Origin: Pogostemon cablin
Taxonomy: Eukaryota; Streptophyta; Magnoliopsida; Lamiales; Lamiaceae
Length of the DNA stretch: 64,000 nucleotides
Reading direction: 5' to 3'
Assembly: GCA_023678885.1 (NCBI GenBank)
Contig: CM043005.1
Coordinates: 3,028,314-3,092,313, forward strand
The notes beneath the pieces were generated by a model. The model saw only the letters and a program-made list of their open reading frames with translations. It made no database searches and was not told the DNA's origin. Of this stretch, positions 24,736 through 36,480 are shown piece after piece (position 1 is the stretch's first letter; the number at the start of each line of letters is the position of its first letter). The position numbers and the translations under genes are program-made.

Positions 24736-25284
24736 ATGACAGCTACAATGGCGACATCCATGGCCATTCTCAATGCCAAATTCCTCAACACCAACCCCTC
24801 CAAGCCCGTCCGGCAACTCCTCTCCATCAAAAACCTCCCTAGAGGCCTCGCCACCGCCGCCCCGTCGCAAAACTCCGCCGCAATCACCTCATCCGCCATC
24901 GCCGGAGCCATCTTCTCCACCCTCTCCGCCGCCAACCCGGCTTTCGCAGCGCAGCAGCTGGCGGAAATTGCCGACGGCGACAACCGCGGCCTTGCCCTGC
25001 TAATCCCTCTCATCCCCGCCGTGCTATGGGTGCTCTACAACATCCTTCAGCCCGCTCTGAATCAGCTGAACAAGATGAGGAGCTCTAAGGGCGTGATCAT
25101 CGGGCTCGGGCTGGCGGCGTCGGGGCTGTTCCACCCCCCGGAGGCCTCGGCCGGCGAGATCGCGGCGGTGGCGGATAACAGGGGAACGCTGCTGCTGTTC
25201 GTGGTGACGCCGGCGCTTCTGTGGGTGCTGTACAATATTTTGCAACCTGCTTTGAACCAGCTTAACAGGATGAGATCAGATTAA
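24736..25284 (+). CDS. PSBY: Photosystem II protein PsbY precursor (two-in-one, nuclear-encoded)
   Basis: PsbY is a small single-span protein at the edge of photosystem II in the thylakoid membrane. This 182-residue precursor yields two mature proteins. Residues 1-50 form an S/T/A-rich chloroplast transit peptide. A hydrophobic thylakoid signal ends at NPAFA near residue 71, giving mature A1 (about 72-118). A second signal ends at PPEASA near 139, giving mature A2 (140-182). Both carry the same core, WVLYNILQPALNQLN, at 97-111 and 163-177, followed by KMRS / RMRS. I chose the ATG at 24736 because it opens the transit peptide; 24748 (MATSMAIL) is an alternative. The frame stays open back to 24595. 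The gene has one exon, is GC-rich against its surroundings and looks intact. Confidence 0.95.
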   Translation: MTATMATSMAILNAKFLNTNPSKPVRQLLSIKNLPRGLATAAPSQNSAAITSSAIAGAIFSTLSAANPAFAAQQLAEIADGDNRGLALLIPLIPAVLWVLYNILQPALNQLNKMRSSKGVIIGLGLAASGLFHPPEASAGEIAAVADNRGTLLLFVVTPALLWVLYNILQPALNQLNRMRSD

Positions 25285-25400
25285 TTAATGAAGGGTATAT
25301 ATTATTAAATTAATTAAGGTGTCTTTTTGGGTTTTGTGTGTGCATTAATCTGCATGTAATCTGTACCATTCTGTTAATGAAAATCTCTGCTTCCTCTATA
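25285..25400 (+). terminator. psbY 3' UTR
   Basis: AT-rich 3' sequence with a TGTGTGTGC-type line followed by AATGAAAAT near 25376, a plausible plant polyadenylation signal region. No precise cleavage site can be given. Confidence 0.35.
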
Positions 25401-25610
25401 ATTTATTTTTGTTTCAATTTAAAATACTCCCTCACTTCCAACTTATTGTGCCTTATTAATGTAATGAGTCTTGGAAAAGTTATTTTTTGAATAATTTTAT
25501 TAATTTTTAGAGAATAATGTAATATGTTTATGTAATTAATAAATGAAGTAAATTATAAAGTATATGTTAAGTGGGAGTGATAGATTTGTAATTAGAAGAA
25601 TTGATGATTG

Positions 25611-25651
<41 letters not shown>

Positions 25652-26645
25652 CTATCAACTTCGTTGCTTAAAGTTAGTTATTTATATTGGGTGTAAGTTA
25701 ATTTTTTTAAGAAAAGTAAAATTAGCAATTAATGATAGAATAAAATTCTTGAAATGGATATGAATTTCTATGTTTATAATTGTTTTATACTTTAAAATAT
25801 AGAAGTGATACTCATCTCTATAAGTGATGAATAACTTCTATTTTAGTCCATCACATTAAATTGTGAGCCATGCATTAATAAGTAAACTAGTGATGCAATC
25901 CATCACGTTCAAGGTAAACTAGTGATCATACATTAGGCAACTAAGCATGAGATCCAGATACAATTCACTAGAGTGAGGAAAAATTAAGTGCAGTTATCGC
26001 ATAAGATCTGCTCTCTTAGGTACAATATAATTAGTCATTCGGGATGGGACGAGCCGCTCTAGAATCTTTTTTGCGACCTCGTGCACGCATTCCGAGAAAA
26101 TATTTAAGAATAGCGAGATCCAAGAGTATGTGTGGGATGAAGGAGATGATGTATGCTTGCAAAGCATGAGGCCAATAGGGTATGCATTCACTACTCCCAC
26201 CCATCGATTTCATGCTGGATTTGGAATAAATCTCTGGAGATGGTATGAACAAGGATGATTTCTTTATGGATGTCATCTTTGTTGCTACAAGTAGTGGTAT
26301 CTGTCATCAATCATCATCGTAAATTCCACATCAATTACTTATGCTACTTCTATTGCAAAATGTATAAATAACAGATTAATTGTGAGGTTATATTATTTTT
26401 AATTTAATTTTCAATATCAAAGATATTATCGTCTTTTCATTTATATTTCAAATTGTTCACTTAAACGGTTATACTTGTCACCACTTTTTTAATATTATCC
26501 ATTCTTATTCTTCTCACACAAATTTTTGTCAATAAATATAATATTTCATATTATTCATATTTATAGTTTCAGTTATTAAAGATTTTTTATTTTATTTTAT
26601 TTCTAGTAATCAATTTCATTAGTTTTTAGAGATAATTTGATATTT
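25401..26645. other. Intergenic DNA
   Basis: It holds a TA microsatellite at 25615-25649 and a possible decayed Stowaway-like piece from 25424 (TACTCCCTCACTTCC) to about 25580 (GTGGGAGTG). Overlapping minus-strand open stretches at 25994-26276 lie in slightly less AT-rich DNA; I recognise no domain in them. Confidence 0.45.
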
Positions 26646-26647
26646 TA

Positions 26648-26893
26648 CACTCCCTTCGTCCACGGTAGATACGGAGTTTAAGAAATGTTATTTTATTGAC
26701 TTTTCAATTCAACTTTGAAAGGTAAAATTGTCCATGCATTTTGGTTTATGTTTAAATTTGTCCATGCATCTTTATAAATGTTTAAAAAGTGGAGGATAAA
26801 TTGGTAATTTATTTTTGCTATTTTTAGAAGGTGCAATCTATTTTGAGACGGATAAATGTGAAAAGTGTACAATCAATTTTGGGACGGAGAGAG
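26648..26893. mobile_element. Stowaway-like MITE
   Basis: About 246 bp between TA dinucleotides. The left end CACTCCCTTCGTCC and the right end GGGACGGAGAGAG are an imperfect inverted pair of the CTCCCTCCGTCC type typical of plant Stowaway (Tc1/mariner) MITEs. The short open frame at its right end is incidental. Confidence 0.7.
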
Positions 26894-27017
26894 TATGTTA
26901 TTATGGGTTTCATTTTTTAAAAAAAAAACAAATGGGGCTGCACATACTTACTAGCAGTAACACAATTAAAATATGGGACTTATCGTACCTATTAATATAA
27001 CTACCCACTATACATTA

Positions 27018-27240
27018 CTCCTTCCGTCCGCTTTTAAGGGTATCATTTTTCTATTTTGGGCGTCCGCCCCCAGGGTCTCATTTCCTTTTATATATATATA
27101 TGACTCACACACACCCACTAATACAACTAAAAAATGGATCACACCTCCACTAATACAACTACCCACTACACATTAAATAATAATACTCCTTAATCCACAT
27201 GCAAAAGACAAATGACACCCTTAAAGGCGGACGTAGGGAG
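27018..27240. mobile_element. Stowaway-like MITE
   Basis: About 223 bp flanked by TA. The ends CTCCTTCCGTCCGCTTTTAA and (reverse complemented) CTCCCTACGTCCGCCTTTAA match well over more than 20 bases. It lies close to the previous MITE but its terminal repeat is distinct. Confidence 0.75.
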
Positions 27241-27470
27241 TAAATAATAATATTATTTAATCTACGTGCAAGCAAATAGATCTTTTTGAGCGAAAGGAGG
27301 TAATATAACATCTCCGGTACCAAATGGATGACACATTCCGGTACCAAATAAATGACACGTAAAAAAAAAGAAAATTATACCCTAAAAAATAAAAAAGCAT
27401 AAATCTTATGACAATGATTAGATTTTCTTCACCTCTTACGTGTTACCCATATAATAAATAACGCAAAACA

Positions 27471-27684
27471 TGAAGGAATCAATTTTTGATTCACTGACCA
27501 TTCTATATATGGTTTACTGTATCATAGGAATTAGAATCCCTTTATTTTTTCATTCCGAACACACTACAGATTTATAGAATTAATTAGCTCCCTTAATTCT
27601 ATATATATTTTTCTTGTATTTGTACATTGATATCAGAATATACAAAACATTTTCACAATTATTCTCTGTGTTCATATTTCTTCA
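27471..27684 (+). repeat. 5' LTR of element B
   Basis: 214 bp, TG to CA. The 3' partner is 16 bp longer because of a small duplication of TTAGCTCCCTTAA, plus scattered substitutions. Confidence 0.92.
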
Positions 27685-27769
27685 TGGCACCAGAGCAGAA
27701 AAACAATCAACCAATTCCGCAAAATAAACTTTTCACCTCATATCTTCCACTTTATCACTCATACATATC

Positions 27770-28714
27770 ATGCCTGATGTAGATAAAGAAACCACTAAAA
27801 AATCCTATGAATCTACTATGGTTGACGTAATGTCACCATATTTTATTTTTGAATCTGATAATTCAAATATTGTCTTCACCACTGATTTACTTCGCGATGA
27901 TAATTATGCAGATTGGGCAGACGAAATGAGCAATACCCTCTACGCAAAGAATAAATATGGTTTTGTTGATGGGACTATTCATATCCCTGATGAAAGCTCG
28001 TCAGATTTGTTATTATGGAAACGATGCAACACCATGATAAGGGGTTGGCTCCAAACTCCCATGAATAAAGAAATACGCACCAGTGTAAAGCATGCCAAGA
28101 GTGCTCAAGAAGTATGAAAAGATTTGAGGGAACGATTTGGTAGCGCAAGTGCACCGAGGGCATTTGAGTTAAAACGTGAAATAACTCTCACGCGACAAGA
28201 AAAATTGTATGTTTCTTACACAAAAATGAAAGGCTTACGGGATGAATTTCAGGCCACTTCACCAATACCCAAATGCAAGTTTAAAAAATGCACTTGTGAT
28301 ATTGGCAAACAAATGACAGAGATGAGGGAGAAAGAAAGACTTTATGAATTTCTCATGGGATTGGATGAGGAATTTAGTACTGTGAAAACTCAGATTCTAA
28401 GTACAAGACCCATGGTTTCTCTTGGAGCAGCTTTTCACATCGTTTCAGAGGATGAGAGGCAGAAACAAATTACATCCTCTGGAAGGTCCAACATTGATGC
28501 TGCAGCTTTTCAGATTGCTCGTCGGCAAGAGATGGGAAATCGTTGGCAAGATTTGGGGAACCGTCACGACAATCAAAGGGAAGCCAAGCAATGCTCGCAT
28601 TGTGGGAGAATTTACCATACGATTGATGAATGTTACGAACTTATTAGGTATCTCAAACCTAGAGAAAAGGGATATCGTGATAATTGTAAAAGGAATGAGC
28701 CATGGAAGAAATAA
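27770..28714 (+). pseudogene. Element B gag
   Basis: Copia-type Gag, the particle-forming protein. The frame starts MPDVDKETTKKS and carries the usual WKRCNTMIRGWL and LYEFLMGLDEEFS lines of plant Copia Gag. A CCHC zinc knuckle (CSHCGRIYHTIDEC) lies near the C terminus. A TGA at 28115-28117 sits where tryptophan is normally found (V-W-KDL), splitting the frame into 27770-28117 and 28124-28714. Otherwise it is continuous. Confidence 0.85.
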
Positions 28715-28865
28715 AAGAACGCCACAAAAGGAGCTCACATGGTTGCTGCTACATGTCCAATACCCAGCATCTCAATGGAACAATTCACAAAATGCTTAGA
28801 TTATTTTAACATGCAGGGAAGAAATACACAAATCAACTAATGAAGAAAAATTACCAACGATTAAT

Positions 28866-29690
28866 ATGGCTGGTAAGATCAATGATCCAAAAAATTGGAT
28901 AATTGATTTGGGGGCCACGGAGCACATCACGTGCGATGGTGGCATACTTGCTAACCAAATGGAATTTGGGGTTGGTACGCCCGTTAAAATTCCAAATGGA
29001 GAAAAGGTTACAATTATGAGTGTTGGTAACACTAAATTACCCAACGGGATGAAACTAAATGGCATTTTACATATTCCTAAATTTGAGTGTAATTTACTCT
29101 CAGTTAGCCGTCTCACGAGAGATTTAAATTGTATTCTCACCTTTTTCCCTGATCATTGTATTTTGCAGGACTTGCCTTCGAGGATGCTGATTGGGATGGG
29201 TAGAAATTGCGATGGTTTGTATTGCTTGGAATCGATAAGACAAGAGAGTGTTGTCATGTTAGTTGACGTGGATTCAAATACTTGGCATAAAAGATTAGGA
29301 TATGCTTCAAGCTTAAAATCACAACATTTGAATAAAGAGTTTAGGAAGAACGATGAGCATTGTGATTCTTGTTTAATGGCTAAGATGACAAGACTTCCAT
29401 TTCCTAAAAGCAGCATACACCCTGCATCTTCTTTTGAACTAATTCATTGCGATATTTGGGGAAGGTATCATACTCCTTCATTTACTGATGCACATTATTT
29501 TTTATCTATAGTTGATGATTTTAGTAGAGGTGTAGGGCTCTTTCTCATAAAAAACAAATTCGATGTCTGTCATTTCCTAATTATGTTTTGCAATATGGTG
29601 AAAAATCAATTTGGGAAAAATGTCAACCGGATTCGAACAGATAATGGGGTTGAATTTCAATCTGGACACATGTTAAATTACTACACTTAA
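28866..29690 (+). pseudogene. Element B protease and integrase (N-terminal part)
   Basis: The start of this frame is the Copia protease, with WIIDLGATEHIT where DSGAS/DTGAT is expected; the active-site S or T is replaced by L. It continues through the pre-integrase zinc region (WHKRLGYAS ... CDSCLMAKMTRLPF, with the usual second H replaced). The integrase core follows, with DIWG and TDNGVEF carrying the first two catalytic Asp. A stop at 29688-29690 ends it. Confidence 0.85.
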
Positions 29691-30604
29691 AATGGAATTT
29701 CCCTTGAAACATCTTGCACCGACACACCTCAACAAAATGAGAAAGTCGAATGAAAACACATGCACATATTAGAAGTTGCTAGAGCCTTACGTTTCGAGGT
29801 AGGTTTGCCAATTACTTTCTGAGGAGAATGTGTATTAACTGCCACTTATATTATAAATAGATTGCCTTCACGTGTCCTTATACACAAAACACCTTATGAG
29901 ATTTTATTTGGAAAACTACCATCTTATGACCATATGCGTATTTTTGGGTGTTTGACTTATGCTAAGGATAATAAGAAAGGTAGAGATAAATTTGATGAAA
30001 GGGATAAAAGATGTGTTTTTATTGGTTATCCACATTCTCAAAAGGGATACTGTGTCTATGATTTGAGAATAAAAATATATATACTTCTCGTGATGTAAGA
30101 TTTGTTGAAAATATCTTTCCATTCAAATATTTGGATCTTGAAGGCCCAACAGAAAATTTGAATAATATTAGAAAGCAAGAGTGGGATGCTGATGATTCTG
30201 GAATTTTTGGAATTGAAAATAAGAGCTTTACTCATAAACAAAACATGGATAGCCTTGACAAACCGGCTCACATAGTGGGGTCTAGCTCCATTATTGGTGA
30301 TATTGACGGACAAGAAAATATGTCTGCGGAAGAAATTGAATCCAATAATGAGCAGCCACAGATAGAAGTACCACGAAGAAGTGAAAGGACCAAAAGACAA
30401 CCGAAACACGTTGAATCGTATGAGACTGATCTGCCTACCTCCATTGATCATTCACAACCCATCTCAAGTTCAGAAACCTCGGAGGTATATCCCTTAGCTC
30501 ATTACGTTTCATATGAAAAGTTTTCTACCACTCACAAAGCTTACCTTGCGGCCATCACTTCGCGTGATGAGCCAAAAATTTTTTCATCAAGCGGTGAAAG
30601 ATGA
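29691..30604 (+). pseudogene. Element B integrase C-terminal part and linker
   Basis: Continues the integrase after a stop. The PQQNEKVE line carrying the third catalytic acid is followed by another stop, then INRLPSRVLIHKTPYEILFG and the LRIFGC / FIGY type blocks (29862-30098). A frameshift leads to 30131-30604, the acidic linker before RT with VPRRSERTKRQPKH. Confidence 0.8.
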
Positions 30605-30607
30605 GCG

Positions 30608-31082
30608 ATGGTGCGAGGCAATGAAAAGGAAATAGAGGCTTTGGAGCAAAATGACACGTGGACTTTAAAACCACTACCACCAGGAAAGAAGGCCATTGAC
30701 TCGAAATGGGTTTATAAAATTAAATATAAACCAAATGGAGAAGTGGAGCGTTATAAAGCACGATTAGTGGCTAAAGGATTTACTCAAATTGAGGGGATTG
30801 TTTTCCATGAGACTTTTGCACCGGTTGCGAAATTAGTCACAATGAGGAGCCTTATTACCATAGCTGCAAAGAAAAATTGAGCCATACACCAGCTTGATAT
30901 AAATAACGCCTTTTTACATGGCGATTTATTGGAAGAAGTGTATATGAAAATTTCATACGGCTTTGCGAGAAAGGGAGAAGTGCGTGTTTGCAAGCTCCGT
31001 AAATCATTATATGGGTTGCCACAAGCTTCAAGAAACTGGTATCACAAGTTCAGTCGCGCCTTGATTGACTTCGATTTTAGAC
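30608..31082 (+). pseudogene. Element B reverse transcriptase, N-terminal part
   Basis: Copia RT with KWVYKIKYKPNGEVERYKAR, LVAKGFTQ and ETFAPVAK, then a TGA in place of tryptophan after AAKKN, then LDINNAFLHGDLLEEVYM and LYGLPQASRNWYHKF. The frame is broken at ...IDFDFR by element C, whose TAGAC target duplication is the last host sequence. The first catalytic Asp is in LDIN. Confidence 0.88.
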
Positions 31083-31516
31083 TAATGGTATTTAGGATAT
31101 GGGATATGAGGTTGGTAGTATTTAGGATGGAAGGTTTATATGTGAGTGGTTAGTGATTTAGGCTAGAAGTTTGGATTAGTGAATGTAGGAAATAGGTGTT
31201 TAGGAGAATAGGGGAGTTGAAAGACTTAGAAATTTGGATGAATGTTTATAATTTTCATTCACAAATTGAGTTACAATGGCCCATATTTATAGGTACAAGA
31301 TGATGGTTCTAGATCCTTCAATGGATCACTCATCATCATTCTAGATTACTTCATGTTCTAGATAATTCTACCTAATTCATGATTAAAGACTTAACCTAGG
31401 CAATTCTAGATTCTTCTTAGATTTTACATATTTTACAATTTCTATACCTTTCTAGATTTTTTGTATTAATCCACAATTCTCTACATAATTCTAGAAATTT
31501 GCATTACATTTTAATA
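31083..31516 (-). repeat. 3' LTR of element C
   Basis: Matches 35469-35901. On the minus strand it has a TATA box (CTATAAATATGGGCC, near 31280-31294). Upstream of that are six TTCTAGA/TCTAGAA motifs between about 31305 and 31495. Confidence 0.9.
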
Positions 31517-31948
31517 CTCCTCCTTAATGCATATTTCTTTAACTCCAACGAGCTCTCGTAATGTCTCGAACTTTCCTCGTGGCAGTGCTTTTGTAAATAT
31601 GTCCGCTAGATGTTCTTCCGTCTTGCAATGCTTCAGCTTGATTTCTTTGTTAGCTTCTGCTTCTCTGATGAAGTGATACTTTATCTTGATGTGCTTGGTT
31701 CTGCTGTGGAATACTGGATTTTTCGCATTAGCGATTGCTAATTTACTGTCGCAGTAGATGTTTGTAGCTTCTTCTTGTGGCTCTCCCATATCTTCAAGTA
31801 TTCGGTTTAACCATATTGCTTGGCTTTTAGTCATTGCCGTTGCTATGTACTCGGCTTTGGCTGATGATTGAGCAACTGTAGTTTGCTTCTTAGATGCCAG
31901 GAAAATATTCCTGAACCCATTGTGAATGCGTAGCCAGATGTGCTTCAC
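31517..31948 (-). pseudogene. Element C RNase H
   Basis: The C-terminal Copia RNase H: SSAKAEYIATA, then IYCDSKLAIANAKNPVFHS and RTKHIKIKYHFIRE, then LADIFTKALPRGKF. It ends in the 3' LTR/PPT edge. An upstream frame break separates it from the RT (32037-32714). Confidence 0.88.
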
Positions 31949-33059
31949 ATGTCATCAACTGATCCTGCCTAATCACTGTCTGTATAGCCTGTTAGTTTAG
32001 AGTCAGGAGTTGATGCATACCAGATGCTAAAATTCTTCATCCTTGACGATATCGGAGTATTCTTTTTGCTGCTCCATAGTGTATCTGACTTGGATCCTGC
32101 ATAAATCTTGATAGGAAGCTTGTTGCGTACATTATGTCTGATCGAGTTACAGTTAAGTAGAGTATGCTTCCAATCAGGCTTCGAAACTGAGAGTTATTTG
32201 CTTTTGGTGAGCCATCTTCTTTCTGTAGAGCTTTATTGTTGTCGACTGGAGTTGCTACGGTCTTGCAACCCTCCATCTTGAACTTCTTTAGAAGGCTCTC
32301 TGCATATTTCTTTTGAGAGATGAAGATACCATCTTCTCTTTGATTTATCTCGATGCTAAGAAAATATTGCATCAACCCCAAATCCGTCATCTCGAACTTC
32401 TTCATCATGTCTTCTTTGAACTCCTTGATCATTGTCTCGTTATTCCCTGTGAATATAAGATCATCGACGTATAAAGAGACAATGAGTGTGTCTTCCGTAC
32501 CTTGGGTCATGATGTAGAGTGTTGGCCCACTCATGCTCCTCCTGAATCCAAGTTCAGTGAAATAGTCATCAATTCTGCTATACCAGGCTCGTGGGACTTG
32601 TTTTAATCCATAAAGAGCTTTCTTTAGTTTGAGGACTTTGTCTTCTTGCCCTTGTATCACGAACCCTTGAGGTTGCTCCACATAGATCTCTTCATCAAGA
32701 TATCCGTTGAGCAATGCTGATTTGACGTCGAGCTAGTAGATTTTCCACCTCTTTTGTGCTGCTAGTGTGATCAATGCTCGTACTGTGTCAAGTCTGGCAA
32801 CAAGAGTAAATGTCTCATTGTAGTCGACTCCATATTGTTGTGCGTATCTCTTATCAACATGCCTTGCCTTGTGTTTTTTTATTGAACCATCAGAGTTAAG
32901 TTTTGTTTTATAGATCCACTTAACTCCTATGGCTTCTTTGTCTTTGGGAACGTCTGCGAGCTTCCATGTCTTGTTCTTCTCGATCATGTGTATCTCCTCC
33001 TCCATTGTCTTTATCCAAATGTCTTCTCTAGAAGCTTCTTCATAGGTGTTTGGCTCCAC
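31949..33059 (-). pseudogene. Element C reverse transcriptase
   Basis: Two frames, 32733-33059 and 32037-32714, make up a nearly whole Copia RT separated by one stop. Visible blocks are KWIYKTKLNSDGSIKKHKAR, LDVKSALLNGYLDEEIYVEQ, LYGLKQVPRAWY and an intact catalytic YVDD. They are followed by FEMTDLGLMQYFLSIEI and RSLIGSILYLTVTRSDI. 31949-32036 holds the broken join to RNase H. Confidence 0.9.
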
Positions 33060-34500
33060 GGTTGTAAAATTGCATCTTTCATAGATCTCTGTGGATCAAA
33101 ACTTTCTTGGAATGGATTCTTGAGATGCGGTTGGTCTTCAGTTGTGGCTTGTCTCAGCACATCCTGTGGGTCGGCTTCATCTTCTTGTTGTTAGGCTAAT
33201 GCTATTAAATAGATATTTTTCTTCTCAATTTGATCTGTCTCTCAATTGTAAGTTGTGTCTTCATCGAACATTACATCCCGACTGATGATTAGCTTTTATT
33301 TTTCCAAGCTATAGACTCAATAACCTTTTGATTGAGTGCTATAGCCCAAAAAAATTCCTTTCTCCATCTTCTCGTTGAGCTTGCTCATTTTCTCCTTAGG
33401 GATATGGACATAGCAAATGCACCCGAAGACTCTTAGATGCTTCGCCGATGGTTTCCGTCCACTCCATGCTTCAACTGGTATTTTGTGTTGTACTGCCTTA
33501 GTTGGACATCTGTTGAGGAGATAGACAGCAGTACTCATAGCCTCTGCCCAGTATGTCTTTGGAAGACCCTTCTCCATTAGCATAGATCTTGCCATCTCCA
33601 TCACGGTTCTGTTCTTTCTTTCTGATACTCCATTTTATTCTAGAGCGTATCCGACTGTGAGTTGGTGCTCCATGCCTGCGCCTTCACATAATTTTGTGAA
33701 TTGATTGGAAGTATATTTCTTTCCACGATCGCTTCGAATAGTCTTGATCTTGTAGCCACTTTGTTTTTCGACAAAGGTCTTGAATTTTTTGAAAATATCG
33801 AAAACTTACGATTTTTCGCGTAGGAAGTAGACCCATGTCATTCTTGTATAATCATCAATAAATAGGATGAAGTACATGTTTTTATCGTGTGATAGAGTGC
33901 TCATCGGACCACATATGTCGGTGTACACGAGTTCCAATGGCTTATCCACTCTCCAAGATTTCCTGGATAGGAATGGTAGTCGATCTTGTTTGCCGAGCAT
34001 GCACCCTTCATAGACTCCGTTGAGCTCTTTAATTGATGGCAAGTCCCGCATCATATTCTTCAGTTTTAGAAACTTCAATCCTTGTAGATTGAAATGCCCG
34101 AACCTTCTATGCCATAGCCAGGTGTCGTCCACTTGAGCTTTCATTGCAACGTTGTTTGCATATCTCCATTGAATAGGAAAATATCTATTCTCGCTCATTT
34201 GGACTTTAGTGATTTTGAGGGATTTATCCTTCTTATCGTAGATTGTGCAAGTATTTTCCTCAAATTGTAAGGAGTAGCCTTTCTCGATCATTTGTCCCAT
34301 ACTTAGTAGGTTTTGTTCTATTGTTGGGACTAGGAGGACTTCACTTATGTATCTTTTTCCTTTATTTGTGTCTATGACAATGGTTCACTTACCAGTTGCC
34401 TCCATAAAAGCACTATTTTCTAGTTTTACTTTTATGTTAACTTTTTCAAGTTCACAAAAGATATCCTTATTTTTTGTCATGTGGTTGCTACAACCACTAT
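33060..34500 (-). pseudogene. Element C protease end and integrase
   Basis: 34300 down to 33806 encodes the post-protease region, the HHCC-like domain (WLWHRRFGHFN ... CMLGKQDRLPF) and the start of the catalytic core (VYTDICGPM). 33604-33317 encodes the C-terminal part with MEMARSMLMEKGLPKTYWAE and the FGCICYVHIPKEKMSKL block. Stops lie between these frames. Protease YLDSGCSNHMTKN is readable near 34495-34450 in a broken frame. Confidence 0.85.
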
Positions 34501-35429
34501 CCAAGTACTAAGTGTCTTTTTCTTCTTTGGATGTAGCTTGGCAGACATAAAACATATAATTTCCATTTTCTGAACTTTCGGAGAAATTAGCTTGATGCCT
34601 ACGATTAAATTGATTGACCTTTCCTTCACGTCCGAATTTCTTTTGATTTTGTGGTTTGTCCTTAAATCAACAATCTTTTTCTAAATGATTTCTTCTTTTA
34701 CAAACACGACATGGTGGGAACTTATTATTGTCCTCCTTAGATTTTTCTTCATTCTTCTTATTATTCTGAGACTACAAATTTACTTTAGATTGAAAGGCAT
34801 TATCTATGTCCTTTTCATAATGCTTTCTAATCGTTTTCATGAGCTTCTAAAGATCCCATTAATTATGTGGCTGTTAATTTTGTTATGTCCTTAGACTCCT
34901 CAATAGCTGCTATTATGGGATCATATTTTTCTGTACAAGTTATTAAAATTTTAGCAACTATTTTGTTTTCAGGAAAAACTTCTCCATATGATCATAGTTG
35001 AGTAACTACTTAATTTACTCGAGCATAATAATCCTTAGCAGTCTCAGAATCTGACATCTTCAAATTTTCAAACTTTCTTCTTAAAGTTTGAAGTTTAGTA
35101 GCGCGTACCTTTTCATTGCCTTAGAACTCCTCCTTCAACTTATCCCACGCTTCTTTAGATATTTTTGCTCCCATAATCCTCGAAAAGTATTCGTCTGCCA
35201 AGCTCATCTCTAGAGCTAGAAGTGCTTAAGAATCCCTCTTTTGATCATTCTTAATTTCTTTTCTTTGTAACTCATTCAATGTGGAGATATCTTTTGGTGT
35301 TGAATATCCAACATCAACAATATCCCACAAATCTTGAGCACAAAGATAGGTCTTCATTTTGATCTCCCAAAAATCGTAGTTATCACCACGAAAAATTAGA
35401 ATTGGAATAGTGCGGAATGTATCGGCCAT
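34501..35429 (-). pseudogene. Element C gag
   Basis: Starts at the ATG near 35429 (MADTFRTIP), just after the primer site, and continues FRGDNYDFWEIKMKTYLCAQ. Several stops follow. The CCHC zinc knuckle CRVCKRRNHLEKDC is readable around 34680-34720, before a stop. The plus-strand frame at 34685-34894 is the antisense of this knuckle and is not a gene. Confidence 0.8.
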
Positions 35430-35468
35430 AGTAATGCCCGATAGTATCAAACGAGGCTCTGATGCCAC

Positions 35469-35901
35469 TAATGGTATTTAGAATATGGGATATGAGGTTG
35501 GTAGTATTTAGGATGGAAGGTTTATATGTGAGTGGTTAGTGATTTAGGCTAGAGGTTTGGATTAGTAAATGTAGGAAATAGGTGTTTAGGAGAATAGGGG
35601 AGTTGAAAGGCTTAAAAATTTGGATGAATGTTTATAGTTTTCATTCACAAATTGAGTTACAATGGCCCATATTTATAGGTACAAGATGATGTTCTAGATC
35701 CTTCAATGGATCACTCATCATCATTCTAGATTACTTCATGTTCTAGATAATTCTACCTAATTCATGATTAAAGACTTAACCTAGGCAATTCTAGATTTTT
35801 CTTAGTTTTTACATATTTTACAATTTCTATACCTTTCTAGATTTTTTGTATTAATCCACAATTCTCTACATAATTCTAGAAATTTGCATTATATTTTAAT
35901 A
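35469..35901 (-). repeat. 5' LTR of element C
   Basis: 433 bp, partner of 31083-31516. It is followed on the minus strand by G and then TGGCATCAGAGC. Confidence 0.9.
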
Positions 35902-35906
35902 TAGAC

Positions 35907-36480
35907 AATCACGAGTAGATCATTCACTCTTTATTTTTAAGAGAAAGGATATTTTTGTGACAGCACTAATATGTTGATGATGTTATTTTGGTTAGCAATA
36001 ATGATGGATTGATTGCCAAAGTTAAAAAATACTTAGATAAACTATTCAGCATAAAAGACTTGGGGCCTTTAAAATATTTCCTCGGCATCGAAGTTGCTCG
36101 TTCAGGAAAGGGCATAGTTTTGAGTCAAAGAAAATCTACACTTGATATTTTGGAGGAAAGTGATTTACAAGGAAGTCGATCGAGTGCATTCCCTATGGAT
36201 CAAAATCTGCGTTTGACAAATGAAGATGATAGTCCTTGCGTCGATTCACTTCGTTTTCAATTTTTGGACGACTCTTGTACCTTACTGTTACTCGTCCAGA
36301 AATTCAATTTACGGTGAACTACCTTAGCCAGTTTATCACAGCACCTCGACGTACACACATGAAGGCAGCAATGCGGATCCTTCGATTCCTCAAGTCTACA
36401 GTAGGGCAAGGGCTTTTTTTCCCAGTAAATGATGACTTCAAGCTCGAGGCCTATTGTGATGCTAATTGGGCGGATGTTCT
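35907..36480 (+). pseudogene. Element B reverse transcriptase, C-terminal part
   Basis: Resumes B's RT exactly after the TAGAC duplication, in the same frame as the left half. QSRVDHSLFIFKRKDIF, then a stop, then catalytic YVDDVILVSNND, FSIKDLGPLKYFLGIEVA, and the LYLTVTRPEIQFTVNYLSQF block in a shifted frame. Confidence 0.88.

Larger units (their letters stand above)
31083..35901 (-). mobile_element. Element C: Copia LTR retrotransposon nested in element B
   Basis: It lies on the minus strand inside B's RT. LTRs at 35469-35901 (5') and 31083-31516 (3') are 433 and 434 bp and differ by about nine substitutions and one indel. TSD is TAGAC on both sides (31078-31082 and 35902-35906). A Met-tRNA primer site, TGGCATCAGAGC, follows the 5' LTR and a purine tract, AAGGAGGAG, precedes the 3' LTR. 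Gag, protease, integrase, RT and RNase H are all present in Copia order, but several stops and frameshifts make it inactive. It is younger than B. Confidence 0.93.

Noticed and set aside
24669..25013. 114-codon minus-strand frame opposite psbY
   Set aside because: Antisense shadow of the GC-rich psbY exon.
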